Source: Entonaema liquescens
Lineage: Eukaryota > Ascomycota > Sordariomycetes > Xylariales > Xylariaceae
Reading direction: 5' to 3'
Assembly (NCBI GenBank): GCA_902805475.1
Contig: CADCSX010000005.1
Location: 2,987,501 to 3,051,500 of the forward strand
DNA length: 64,000 nt
Position 1 is the first letter of the stretch. Each line of letters begins with the position of its first letter. The notes under the pieces are model-generated. The model was not told the origin of the DNA, did no database searches, and was given only the letters and a program-made list of their open reading frames with translations. Shown piece after piece: positions 46,950 through 58,629 of this stretch. Both the position numbers and the translations under genes were made by a program.

Positions 46950-48357
46950 TGTCAGGGAGTAATATTTCTAAGTAGGTAGTTAATCGAAGTTAAGAAGAAT
47001 AAGTAACTATTGTTGATTTGATATCCAAGTTACCTAGATAGTCGTGTGAGAAGGTAGTTAATATACCCCATGAGACTCAGCCAGAAAATATCCTATAAGT
47101 CCTCGCCGCGCGGGACAGAAGCAATCCAAGAAGATGCTTACCTCTCTCCATGTCCACGGAGTTTACAACACGGAATAGAATATACAAGACCTCAAAGGAC
47201 CAACCTTGGCAAGTGTTTCAGTGTTTTGTTTTCAGTGATTATAAATTTCGACATTTGACACCCATGATGCGGACTTAACAAGCTATAGAGCATTTTGATA
47301 CTGCGGAATTATATTAATAATCCGCGCGGTTGTGATGTTGGAATTTGTCAGAGCCACTGCGCCGCTGGTGAACCTGCGTATCACTTCCCCGGTCAACGGT
47401 CAACGGTGGGTTCTGATCTCGTCCGGGCGTGCAAGGGGTAAGACCCAAAAGAGGTAGTAACGGCAAGCGTTATAGAATTTAGTTGGAGTCATTAAACTGG
47501 GCAAACACTGATTTGGATACGCTTGTCTCCGATATGTCCCTCGGGGTAACGGGGTCGTAGATAAAAAGTCAGTTCTCTACTTATCACCGGAGCAATCTCC
47601 CACCGACTACCATGGGAGTGAATGTAGTATTGATTATATCAATGCTAGTATAAGAAACTGGTCCAATTTTATATATCTAGGTACCTAGGTAGGTAGAATG
47701 ATGAGCCTGTCAAATATATCCAAAAATTAAGTCCGATACAAGGTAATATATCACATAAACTTCTCAATTCACGGTTATCCAAGCCCACTGTCGAGAGTAG
47801 CTGGTATATGGTATGAAATCAACACAAAAAGGTTCCGTTCGATTTAGCTCGGGATATCACATCGCATCTCTGGTATCTTCCGCTCAGCAGTCCCATAACC
47901 AACCAAAAAATCCGGGTCCCATCAGACCAACCTGCCGCCGTATCGGCCGCAATATTTGCTATACCCTATGATTGCCGTGCTTTTTAATGTGAAGTTCCCC
48001 CCAAAAGAAACATGAATGATACTGCCCATTGATCCTTTTCATCAACCCTTCTCTATAGAAGATGAGATTGGGTCATGATGGAATGCCAAAATAACCCGAA
48101 CGCCTGTGAAGGGGTAATTACTATATCTAAGTTGCGGCGATCCAGCAGCCGCGTATTATTAACCGCGCATTCATTCATTCACTCATGAATTTAGCTTCCG
48201 AAATCAACCTAAAATGGTAACCGTCGCGTTACCGCGTCAAAACACCAGTGTAATTCTCTTAGAACGTTTCAGACTCTTGGCTGATAACGCTAGAAGGGCT
48301 GGCTACTGTGCCAAAAGTATCTACTCAAGCGGTTGGTAAAATAGACTTTTAGTTGTG
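46950..48357. other. Spacer between oxidoreductase promoter and large-protein gene 3' end
   Basis: 1.4 kb without coding sequence. A short tandem ggtcaac repeat lies near 47392-47407 and a CTAGGTACCTAGGTAGGTAG run near 47678. Confidence 0.5.
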
Positions 48358-51300
48358 CTAATATAATGAGAAGTGCTTACCTCGCTTGCGTCTCCTTTCC
48401 TCTCCGTCTTCACTACCTCGGCTGGGGGTCATAGCCCTAGGTCCGCTAGGTCGTCGAGCCGGAACTCCTAAAGCTCCGCTCAGGTTCTTATTCTCTGGCT
48501 TAGGACTGCTAGAGTGATAACTTCCAGCGTGGGTTGCTGTAGCTGTACCATAGCCACTTTCAACGCTATGGAACGGTAGAGGGCTACCCTGCTTCTTCTG
48601 TAGCTTATTCACCCTGTCGTGCTGAGCGGGCGATGAGCCATCCAACGGCTCCTTTGGGGGTCGCGGTGGCCCTAGAGGGCTAGGCGACGGCATATCTTGC
48701 CAGTTATACTCATCTCCATGTCCAGAGTTCATCGCACTGTTGTCGCTATACCGGTTGGTATTGTGCATAGGAAACCTGTGGAGGGAGGTAGCTGAGCCAG
48801 CCCAGTCGGCCGATCCCGGAGACATCGCGTTATCGTAGTCTTGTGCCGAGGTCTCCAATGCTGTTCTGAATCGCTCTGTCTGTCCTTGTCGTGGTTGCGG
48901 GTGCTGTAAGTTTAGTGAGTTGCGGTGCACCCTGTATTTAGGATCCTCCGGAGTAGCGTATGCAGCAGGCTCAGGATGAGCATATGCAGCTGGCAGGGGT
49001 TGCTGCATATTGGGTGTGTCAGGCACATTCTCACCGACAGAAGGTGCACGAAGATCCTGTTCGGAAAAGCCCGAATGTAACTTGTCCCCTTCATAAACGC
49101 TCTGACCTTGGAACTGATCATAATTAGCCAGGTCAGAACCAGACCGAGATGGAGGGTGTCGAAGGAAGTCCTCAGGGGGGTCGTGCTTCTTGGAAGCGCC
49201 GCTGCCACGGAAGACTCTTCCGATGCTTGATGTGGTTGTCTCGGACCACCTTGAGATTTTAGGGAATAGACTGGACGAGCCCCGGGATTTATGTTTCTTG
49301 CTCTCTTCCGTGCGAGGTGTGTTCTCGTTGCTCATTGAATAATTCTGCGCCTGGGATGCGGTTTGAGGCGGTGTTCCAAGGGGTACTGAGCCACCCCTGG
49401 ACCTTTCGGAGCTAGGTGAAAGCATTCCTCCGTGCATCTCATATTGGCTTGCCGGGGGAATAGAGTGGTCGTATTCACCCTCATCTTCAGGCACGGTGCT
49501 GATACGGTGGTCCGAGAACTTTCGCTCACTGGCTAATTTGTTGCTAGGTCCACGAGATTGGGGGATCGATAGGTGTCCTGACTGGCTTGCGTGACTAGCC
49601 GTTGAGGTCCCGGCGTGGCCTTCGGGCTCGTAGCCTCGGTCCTGCTCATATTGAACATCTGGTTGGATGCCCTCAATTGATTGGGCCCGCGTGCTTGTAC
49701 CTATGGGGCCGGCGGTCTGATGCTTGAGGACATTGACATCGTCAAGCAACTGGTTAAGTAGATCCTCTATTCTGGTTAAATCATTAGCACCCTTTGAACT
49801 GAGGCCCTGGAGTGCACGTCGAAGAATATTGCGCTTCTTGGTGTTTGCGTCCTCGGTGCCACCCTGGGAACCTTGGATTGATCGCGCACTGCTGCCCGGG
49901 AAAGGTCGAGGTCCACCGATGTGGCGTTTGACTGTCTTTTCCGTGTCTTCCTTGACCTCGTCAACGACTCGATCCGCATTATCCACCAACATCCTCTTGA
50001 GGTCTTCAAAGGAGTTCCGCATTTCGGCTGCTGACCGAACCAGAGTGACAAGGATCTCAGTATCCCGCGCACTTCGCTGCGCATCTCGAACCATAAGCTG
50101 CATACTAGTTAGCAAAATTTGCCTAGTACATTGGAGTTATACATACGTGTTCCATCAAGGCAATGATGTCTTTCGATTGGATCCTGTCAATTCCGGTTCC
50201 GGTAGAGGGATCATATAGTGGCGTGCCCATTGCTTGAGATAGGCCTGCGAGCTGCCTCGTGTCTTTTGGTGCGTAAAATGGATCGTCGGATTCACCGTTC
50301 AACAACCCCATATCCTTACCCTGTGCATTAGGCATATCACGAACATCGTTCGGCGCTGCCGAAATGTAACCCTCATCACCACCAGGGATTCCAGGACTGC
50401 CTGTGTGGAAGCCGCCTCGGTAGGCATCTGCTCCGAAGCCGCTTGCGCCGAGCATGTTGCCGTCCAGGCCAGGAAGGTTGGCTATCGGACTGGTTCCTTC
50501 GTAAGGGTTTGTGACTAGGGTGTCCCGTTTACGGTCACAAGACGTCCTCTGCCACTCGTCGTCTTGGTCCTGGCTGGGCTGCCGGCTGTGCGATGTAGCA
50601 AGAGCTCCTGCGGTTGCGAGGGTAGCTGCTGCGGCTGCTACGTCGCTCATTCCAATATCGTGGCTATTTCCCTTCGGCGTCACAGCACGATCATAGGCAT
50701 ATGATCTCTCATGAGTCGGTGTTAACTGCTCCTGCCACTGCTCTCCAGTTCCATCCTGTGATCCACCGAGTGGCCCATCTACAACGGACACTTCGTCGCC
50801 GCCATAGCCAATCTCTGGGATAGGATCATTATAGTCTGGGATGCCACTAGCTCCCATCTTTGGTTGATCATAATCGGAAAGGCGATCAATGCTATGTCGG
50901 GGAGTAGCATCAGGACGGTAATTGTCCTTAGCTCGCTCTTTAAAGGACTGGTTTTGCGCGTTACCTTTGCCAGCTGATACCTTGTTCTCCGTAGAGATTT
51001 GTTGGCTTTCATTCTGCTGCTTAAGGGCAAGAGCTCGCTGAAGGGCACCACTTGTAATGGCACTTTCAGAAGCAGTAGGGGAGTTGCGATAATTGGATTG
51101 AGCAACCTTTTGACCGTACTCGTTGAGATCGTATTCAACAAATTCCCTGGAAGCATCATGCCCTTGGGATGCGGCCGGCGATTGGTCATGGTGCTGCTCG
51201 ACTGCTTCGCGGCGGTTCTCTGTCGAACGCTTAGTAGGGCTTATGCCTCTTGACCTTGCAACCTCATTATAAGAAAGCTGAGAGTCGCCGTAATCTTGTC

Positions 51301-53617
51301 TGAAACCCGTAGATCCGCTTAGCATGGAAGGATTGAGTTGTGAGCCCTCAACTAGCGACGCGACGGCAGATTCAGGGGCGAAGTGCTGGTGCACCATCTC
51401 TGCGTTTCCTCCGACGGCATGGACCGCTTGTCCCGAAGTCACACGGTCTAGTTCACTGTCCTCAGTGTATGTAGGGTTCCTATAGCCCACACCAGAGCTC
51501 ATCAAACTACTAGCTTCATCGACGAATTCGCGACTCCGTAGGTTGCTAGGAACCGAACTAGGTGAGTGAAGGTCACGGTCATACGGCGACTTCTCGGGAG
51601 ACGAGAGCTCGCTCGCAGTGTGTATGGTTCTTGTATCCCGGGGTCCGTGGATATCGCTTTCTCCCTCTGTAAATCCAGACACGCTCTGGATGGGACTCAA
51701 GCCACGTCGTTCTTGCTGATATGGGACATATCGTAAAGGAGCCGGAACGTCCTGCGATCCATAGAAAGACTGCATAGAGGGCTCATCATCATACATGCCA
51801 GGCTCTGAAAGTTGGCTCGGTTCATCATATTCATCATCGTACCGGTTCCCATATTCCTCATTCTTGTACTCCTCCTGGTACTCGGTATTCCCTTTACGAG
51901 GGAGAGCTTTGAGATCGCCATGGGATACGTTAGCGTGTTGCGCACCCAAGCCTTGGATGTTGTGGATAGGAGTCCTTGACGGCGAAGGGGTCTCCTGAAC
52001 GTGCTCGATCGAGGCGATCCCTCTAGTAGCCTCTCGTACTGGTGTCATCTCCTCGCTAGCAGAGTGAGGCCTATCTGATTCCGCGGACAAGATTGAGGTA
52101 CGCGTCATGTCGGATGGATTGATTTCGCTCTGCAGAGGCATGGGCGGCACAACCTTATGATCCGCTTCTTCATACCCGTCCGCGTATCTCTCATCAACTT
52201 CGTGCTTCGGCGTTTCCGCTCGTCTCCTCCGCCGTTGCCTCTTTTCATCGCCTCTCGACCGGAGCGTAGCACCAGCCACCGCAGCTCCCAAGGCTGCATC
52301 CGTAAGTTTATCATTGTCGCGACGCGGTGTAAGCTCTTCATCTGGTATATCATCTAGAGTAGATACTTCCTCAATGCTGCTTTGAGGTGATAAATCATTT
52401 CTGGCTTCTCTGTCGCGCCTTTCGGATTTCGTTGACTGCGCCGTGTCCGCAGACCTCCTCTTGTTGGGAACAGAAATCTCCTCGCGAGACACCGACGTGA
52501 GACTTGAGAGTGATTCCCGATCTTTGGGTTTCCGGGAGTCGCGTTGACTTCGTTCTCTCTTGATAGCATCTAACTCGGGTAGGATGAGCCGTCGGATAGC
52601 ATCCTCGACGGTCTCAAGAAGTTTCGGATTATTAATTGACACCTTAGAAGAGGAATGTGTATCATATGATCGGTGGCTGGAAGCCATTTGCGATGAGAGG
52701 ATGCTTGAGTCCGCAACTGAGACCAAAGATTCCTTATGGCTCCCTTTGGACCTACGTCTCTCGTTTTCTTTGTCTCCGGAGCTACCTGTTCTACTCCTTG
52801 ACTTGTGCCTTCGCTCAGGCTTGCTTGCTTTCTCGACTGCTTTTTGCATCACGCTCCTGTCATGACTGGCACTTCTAACCTTACGATGCGTCTTTTCCGT
52901 AGGGGCAGGTTCATTTCGCGACGGACTTTTCGCACGCTTCTCATTGAGCGCAAGCGAATTGCCGCCCGAGTTGCCGTCTAGAAAGCTATCGGAAGGAATG
53001 GCCGAGATATCGGACATGTTTGGAGGCGGATAAGAGGCCTTGCTGTCAGCAGCGGGAATGAGCGGGCTCGATACCTTTCGCCGCCGATGATGACTTCTCG
53101 GTTCTATCTCAACCTCAATCGGGTTCCGGGAGACATTAGACTCCTCGGTCGCCGACGCATAGGAGTGTAAACTCCTTACTTCTTCTGGGTCCGTCATCAT
53201 ATCTAGTTCACTGCGAGTAATATTTGAGCTTGCGGTTGGTTTTCTCGACACCGACCTCTTTCTCGTACTCTTGGTCTCGGTGATCTGGATATGGTCGTTC
53301 CTCCCTCGGGTTTTGGAGGGAGTTAGACGGACACGAACACTTGGCTTGCGATCAGAGATACCCGAACCGACGGTACTACTAGTTTTTCCGCCTTCGAAAT
53401 ATTCAATGAGAAGAGAGGTTTGAGAACGATTGGGCTTATGGCCGCGAGTCTTGATTGTGACAGGTGTCCCGTCGTCGGGGAGTGAATAATGCGATCTGTC
53501 GTCGTCGGCAGGTCTGGAAACATCGGAGGGTGCAAGTTCGGTAGGTGTGGTAAGGGACTCGGTCTCGGTCGGGGCGGGTAACGGGGGAATACTGCTGGTG
53601 TCTACACTCACTCCCAT
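48358..53617 (-). CDS. Large, mostly disordered conserved fungal protein of unknown function
   Basis: Two exons, 50147-53617 and 48358-50097, separated by a 49-base intron (GTATGT donor, GCTAACTAG branch region, TGCAG acceptor), give about 1,736 residues. The sequence is dominated by Ser, Arg, Glu, Asp and Pro and looks disordered. Likely ordered parts are an RVRLTPSK...DHIQITETKSTRKRS segment near residue 95-125, a helix NPKLLETVEDAIRRLILPELDAIKRER, and, straddling the intron, an amphipathic stretch IDRIQSKDIIALMEHLMVRDAQRSARDT followed by SAAEMRNSFEDLKRML and TRIEDLLNQLLDDVNVLK that could form coiled coils. Its length and make-up recall scaffold or tether proteins, but I do not recognise the family. 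The 3' end may contain another intron (GTAAGC donor at about 48379), so the last few residues are uncertain. Confidence 0.75.
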
Positions 53618-56600
53618 TTTGCTGCCCGAGAATGCGACCAGTTGTCAAAGTATGCGCGGCCTCGCCTCTGATTGAATGGCCGCTTCCTCCTCTAACCAAT
53701 CCTCTCCTTGCTGCGTTGTGTTTACCCCAGCTACTGGTCAAGCGGTGAACGGTAAACAGTTGCGGTCGAGAGAAAGCTGAATGCAGACAGGGATCCGCGA
53801 CTAATAAGAGCTGACGGTTTGCGAACGCATTGGCTGAATTATAGGAGGCGAAAAAGACACCGCGTGATCTGAGTGGAATATGAATGTTAATAAAAGGTTA
53901 ACCAGTAGTAAGTGGTCTGTCTATATGGAAGACCGTAAGGAAAACCGAAGGTGTCAATAGTTTGATAATGATGACAGTTGGCTGACAGTGTCGCAGAAAA
54001 TAAATACTACGAACAGAATAAAGATTTGTTCTCGCGGTAAACACAACAATAACAAAGTAAGAATTAAAATATAATGAAATTGTTAAAAAGTTGAGAATAA
54101 TTCCCCCTTGTTTTGGTTGTTGATAGTAAAAAAAAAAAGACGAAGATGGAGTAAAGAGGGAAAAATAACAGCTTCAGATGTTCCGTTCGAAATCCCAGCC
54201 CCCTCAATTGCGCTCGAATTGGCGGCACAATCGAAACCCTGCAACTATGCGAATACGCTCGCAGAGGAATAATAATCCATGTCGAAATACAACCAAAAAG
54301 AAGAATTGGTAAAATTATGAGACAGCTTAATACATACTTTAGAGGGACGTTAGAATATAGAATTATACACGACCCAAAGTGTTGTTCTAGAAGATGAATA
54401 TGTTATATTCTTTTCTTCCTTGTTTTCTTCCCTTTTATGGGTTCTCGTCCGCTGCAGCAAAAATCAGTATGCTGGTTGGTCCGCGAGATATGCCTCTCTT
54501 TCTTGCAGGACGATGCGTGCGACCCTTTCTCTTCTCGTCCAATACAATCGATTATATATTGGACGTGTTTTTCCGAAGCCACCAGGACTATCGTCAGACA
54601 GGTGCAGCAGACCTCGAGGCTCCCTCCTCGACTTGGCGGTAGAGAGTGACGAGTCGTGGAGTGGGAGGGAGAAATGGGTGATAATAGGCTTATGAGGTTT
54701 TGTTATTGTTCAAGAAAAAAAAAAGGAGCTGGCAAGTAAAACTGGTTGACTGAGGTGACTGGAGCTTGGAGAGGGGGGCTCTGCTAGGGAAACTTGCTGG
54801 GGTAGGAGGTTGATGCGTTGGCTTTGCTTGAGGAGATCAGCCAATGATTTTGCAGAAGACGGATAGAAGACGGGGGTCATGATAGAAAGTTGACAGGCAC
54901 GGTCCGGCTACAAATGACATGGGATGACAAGGGAGGTCGGGGGGCGGAAACTGCCCTAACAGAAAGTCTTTTTTTTTTTTAGGTACTTCTCTTGCTCTCC
55001 TTCCCCTCCTCAGCCCTGTTAACATTGAAGCAGGCGGCATATGCGTACCTAAAACACCTACCTAAACGTCTTGCACCTAAGGTAGTAGTATCGAACAATA
55101 CCTCCTCCAAAAATACAGATTTTATACAATTCGTTCGTTGTAATTAACCGCATCAAGGCTTATTACGACCTTCTACTTTCTGCCCATCAAGATCTACCTA
55201 AATTCAACCAATTATCATTTTTCGATTTTCCTATTTTCATAAATACCTATCACATGAGTACCTATATAATTTCATGCTTGTTAGACATTAATAAGTTGAT
55301 GCCGCTTCATCTAATCTCTTCATCCCGATATCCACTAACAATAATAATAATAATAAGAGGTTGGGAAGTTTAACTAACCATCCTACCAACGATCCGGTTT
55401 CCGTCTGTAGTAGCCTAATTTCTAATTTCTTCTTCCTTTTTTTTTGTTTTTTTTTTTTCTCTTTCATGGCACTATCATTTACATCCGTCGATCCAAGGTA
55501 TTTAGCAAAGTCCAATCGAACGGATATGGTCCCCAGATGGTCCCGCCAAAGTGGCTCTTGCGCCTTTTTGGCCGGGTGACGATCTAGTTTTCCTAAGGCA
55601 CGATGATGTGCACTCCGCCTTGGATCCGCTTTCCACCTGGATCACAACTTGGTCAAGACCCTCGGAACACTGGGTCTTAATCGTATCCACTATGACTTAC
55701 TAGCGATGGATCAAGTTACTGATAACTTAGCGAATTTGGTTCGTCAAACTGCTAAAAACCGTCGCTCCATGGTCCATCCTGTTTTTTTCTCCGGTATGGG
55801 GTGATGATCACATCGTGCTTCGCAGTGCTTCGCAGCGTTCCTACAGAAGGTCTTAACGCTCACCGACTTCTTTCCATCATATTCTTACGTTCAGCTTACT
55901 TGTTGCTAAGCCGAAAAAGGGCCACGATACTGTCCCATGTACCTGATAAAGTTGTACCTGTAGCCACTCTATCCAGTGTAAGTTTGGGACTCGGAACAAA
56001 TCACGGGTCCAAGATGCATAATCACGCTGCCATCCGATCTGCGTCAAAGAGGCATGTAATACAACTCGAGCTTTCGGTACCTACTATCGTGCATATCCTT
56101 AAAACCCTACATGACTGTCTTGCATCTGACCAGTCACTACCGTTACGGAATAATTCATAACCAAATCTTAATGGTTCGGAATAAGTCAATGAAGCAGTTA
56201 TTACATTACATTCAAGTTCAATATAATAAATATACACTAGCAGCCAAAGCCTCGCATTGCGGGATTCATCGCCACATCCACATACTAACTTATTAGAAAT
56301 GTCTCTTATGTAGGTACGTCTGTACGATATAAACCGGTAAAAGTGGCGAATAAATGTGTTCCCTGTCCTTCTAAGCCTAGAGCTGAAGTTCCTATTGCTG
56401 CCGTGTATTGGCTGATTGGCGACCTCTCGGATTACACCGTTTTTAGCTTACGCCTCCGGAGTTCGAGTGCGCAATCCAATACCACACTTTTCCATACTAT
56501 TACTTTAAGTGGTTGCATTAAGCAAACATGTCGAAGTAGGGCAGAACTGGACACCTAATTTTAGGCAAGTGGAAGATATTAGGAATTGCTCTTGAACAAT

Positions 56601-57231
56601 CCGTGTTACCCACCCAGTTATACTAACCTAGGTAGCTGGCGTCTTACAGTATGCATGTAGCCTTTCATCTTAGTATGCAAGGAACGACTTCTAAATAAGA
56701 GAAGATATCATTTCCTGATAAATAGATGTAATGTAAATATCACGATCTGTCCCCAAGAGATGCCTATTCCGTTTATATATATCCCGTGACCCTGCGTCTT
56801 CCTTACTTCTCACTCTAACTGCGCATAACTATACCCCAAAATATTCTTGACGCTGGACCTTGGCTGGCTCATCTCGCACGAATAGTAGCACGGGACATGC
56901 GGTTACCCGCATGCATGTCACGTAACTCTCCCCTTTGGGCATTCCGGGAGTCGGGTAGGTCTACAGATGTACATAACTGCGAGTCACATAAATCATTTCA
57001 GAGAAAATATAAAACGAAAGTCTAGATAAATATCTATGAAGTCGACAAGAATGATCTTACTAGGGATACATGCATTCGACTAATGTTTAGGTACCAACGC
57101 TGAAAACAAAAAACTATCCATAGAAAATATAACACTTAAAGAAGATTGATGACGTGGAATAGTAATGTCAGTGAAAAGTCCGAGTCTTCCCGCGGAAAGA
57201 GATGATGCTTTCGCCGGATGTCTTATAATAC
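53618..57231. other. 3.6 kb spacer upstream of the large-protein gene
   Basis: No supported gene. It contains poly-A/poly-T tracts (near 54130, 54715, 54969, 55440) and an ATA/AAT microsatellite near 55341-55356. A frame at 55801-56160 has no domain and no splice context. Part is probably a long 5' leader. Confidence 0.5.
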
Positions 57232-58629
57232 TTAATCAGAAACACCTTTCGCGCCTTTTTTCCCGTGGCCCCCTCTAGATGCCGATTTGGAAGTAGATAG
57301 CTTGTCCTTGGGCGGTGACGAAACGTACTCAGTCCTAGCGCCGCCCAATAACTCCTTTACCACCGGATTATTCAGGTAGTGACTGGCGAGACCACCTCCA
57401 AGAACAGACTTGAGCATTTCTAACCGGGCCGACAAAGACCAGCTGTCGATGGTGATGCTAATGTTCTGGATTCGGAATTTCTGCCGGTAACCATACTCTT
57501 GATAGTCTTCATTGAAGTCTGTCCTGTTACCACCAGTGTGAGGATTGCTCGAAAAGCGTCGCGCAGTGGAATATCCCGGGCCCTTGCCATGCTCGAGGGA
57601 GGTTACAATACTATTAAAACTGCTGTGTAACTGCCTTCTATCCCTCTTGGATATAGACTTCGAGGACTCCCTGGTGAGGTCATTTAATCGCCGAAGGAGC
57701 CCATCTTGATCGAACCGCAAGTTCCAGGTCTCGCCGGTCTCCTCTTCGTATTCGCGAGCAGCCTCCAAAAGCATGGCGATATTTGACCCAGCAGCAACCT
57801 GGACATCGACGTCGCTGCTTTCTAGCTGTTCTGTGAAGGCTTCTAGAGCCTCCGTACCTTGTACCCCGAGGTCGTCAAGGCCACTAGCGACAAATCCCCA
57901 CGTCTTTAGCGCTGCAGCAACAACAGGCCCACTGTCGCCGGCCTCCACAAGATGACCATCGCTCTCGATAATCTCAATAAGAAATTCCAAAAGTTCTTCA
58001 GCATCGGCCGCCGAGCCACCTCCACACATTGTAGAAATACCCATCGCCTTAATGGCGGCTACTTTAATCGGTTCGTCATCATCGTCATGATTTGTGTCCA
58101 TGGAGAGACTCTTCAGAGCTTGGTGCACGTGGCCATGGATCCTCTCATCCCCAGTCGTAAGAGTGGTTACCATGAGAGCTCTCAGCGCCCATAACACTCC
58201 CTGGGTGGTTCTGCGGCCACGTATAGTCTTTGAGAGTATAGGAATAATCTCATTAACCCGCTCATTAAGTTCCATGGTATTAGGATGATGTCGAATTAGC
58301 TCCGTATATGCCATTAACTTTTCTTCGCGATCCTGGCCGCCGTCGCGCTTCTGGTCTAGTAAATCGACAATGCGACTATGCAAGATCTCTGCCCTCGTAG
58401 CCGGCGTTGAGCCCAGATCGTCGCCATCCTCCGAGTTAATGATAGAACTAGCTATACTCTCGTTATACTCATAATCACTCGAATCTTCTTCCTCTGATGC
58501 TTGACGACTTGCAGCTCGCGACGCTGCGCGCGAACTGGCTGGTGAGGCTTGTGCTGACTGTTGTCGCGAGCGCGCCTTTCTGGAGACGGTCTTGCCACTC
58601 TCAAAGATCTTCTTGCGCAAATCATGCAT
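57232..58629 (-). CDS. IFRD-family protein (interferon-related developmental regulator homologue)
   Basis: Single-exon gene of 465 residues. IFRD proteins are conserved eukaryotic alpha-helical-repeat proteins; yeast and animal members bind ribosomes or act as transcriptional co-regulators, so the exact role here is inferred. A Ser/Ala-rich basic N-terminus (residues 1-60) precedes the IFRD region (ATRAEILHSRIVDLLDQKR, LMAYTELIRHHP, TIRGRRTTQGVLWALRALMVTTLTTGDERIHG, DVDVQVAAGSNIAMLLEAAREYEEE). The C-terminal IFRD_C part has SKRDRRQLHSSFNSIV and FRIQNISITIDSWSLSARLEMLKSVLGGGLASHYLNNPVV. The start ATG at 58629 follows CCAAA. No disruption seen. Confidence 0.92.
   Translation of the reverse strand: MHDLRKKIFESGKTVSRKARSRQQSAQASPASSRAASRAASRQASEEEDSSDYEYNESIASSIINSEDGDDLGSTPATRAEILHSRIVDLLDQKRDGGQDREEKLMAYTELIRHHPNTMELNERVNEIIPILSKTIRGRRTTQGVLWALRALMVTTLTTGDERIHGHVHQALKSLSMDTNHDDDDEPIKVAAIKAMGISTMCGGGSAADAEELLEFLIEIIESDGHLVEAGDSGPVVAAALKTWGFVASGLDDLGVQGTEALEAFTEQLESSDVDVQVAAGSNIAMLLEAAREYEEETGETWNLRFDQDGLLRRLNDLTRESSKSISKRDRRQLHSSFNSIVTSLEHGKGPGYSTARRFSSNPHTGGNRTDFNEDYQEYGYRQKFRIQNISITIDSWSLSARLEMLKSVLGGGLASHYLNNPVVKELLGGARTEYVSSPPKDKLSTSKSASRGGHGKKGAKGVSD

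Noticed and set aside
55801..56160. 119-codon plus-strand frame
   Set aside because: No domain, no homologue recognised, and its length is not unusual for a 3.6 kb non-coding spacer.
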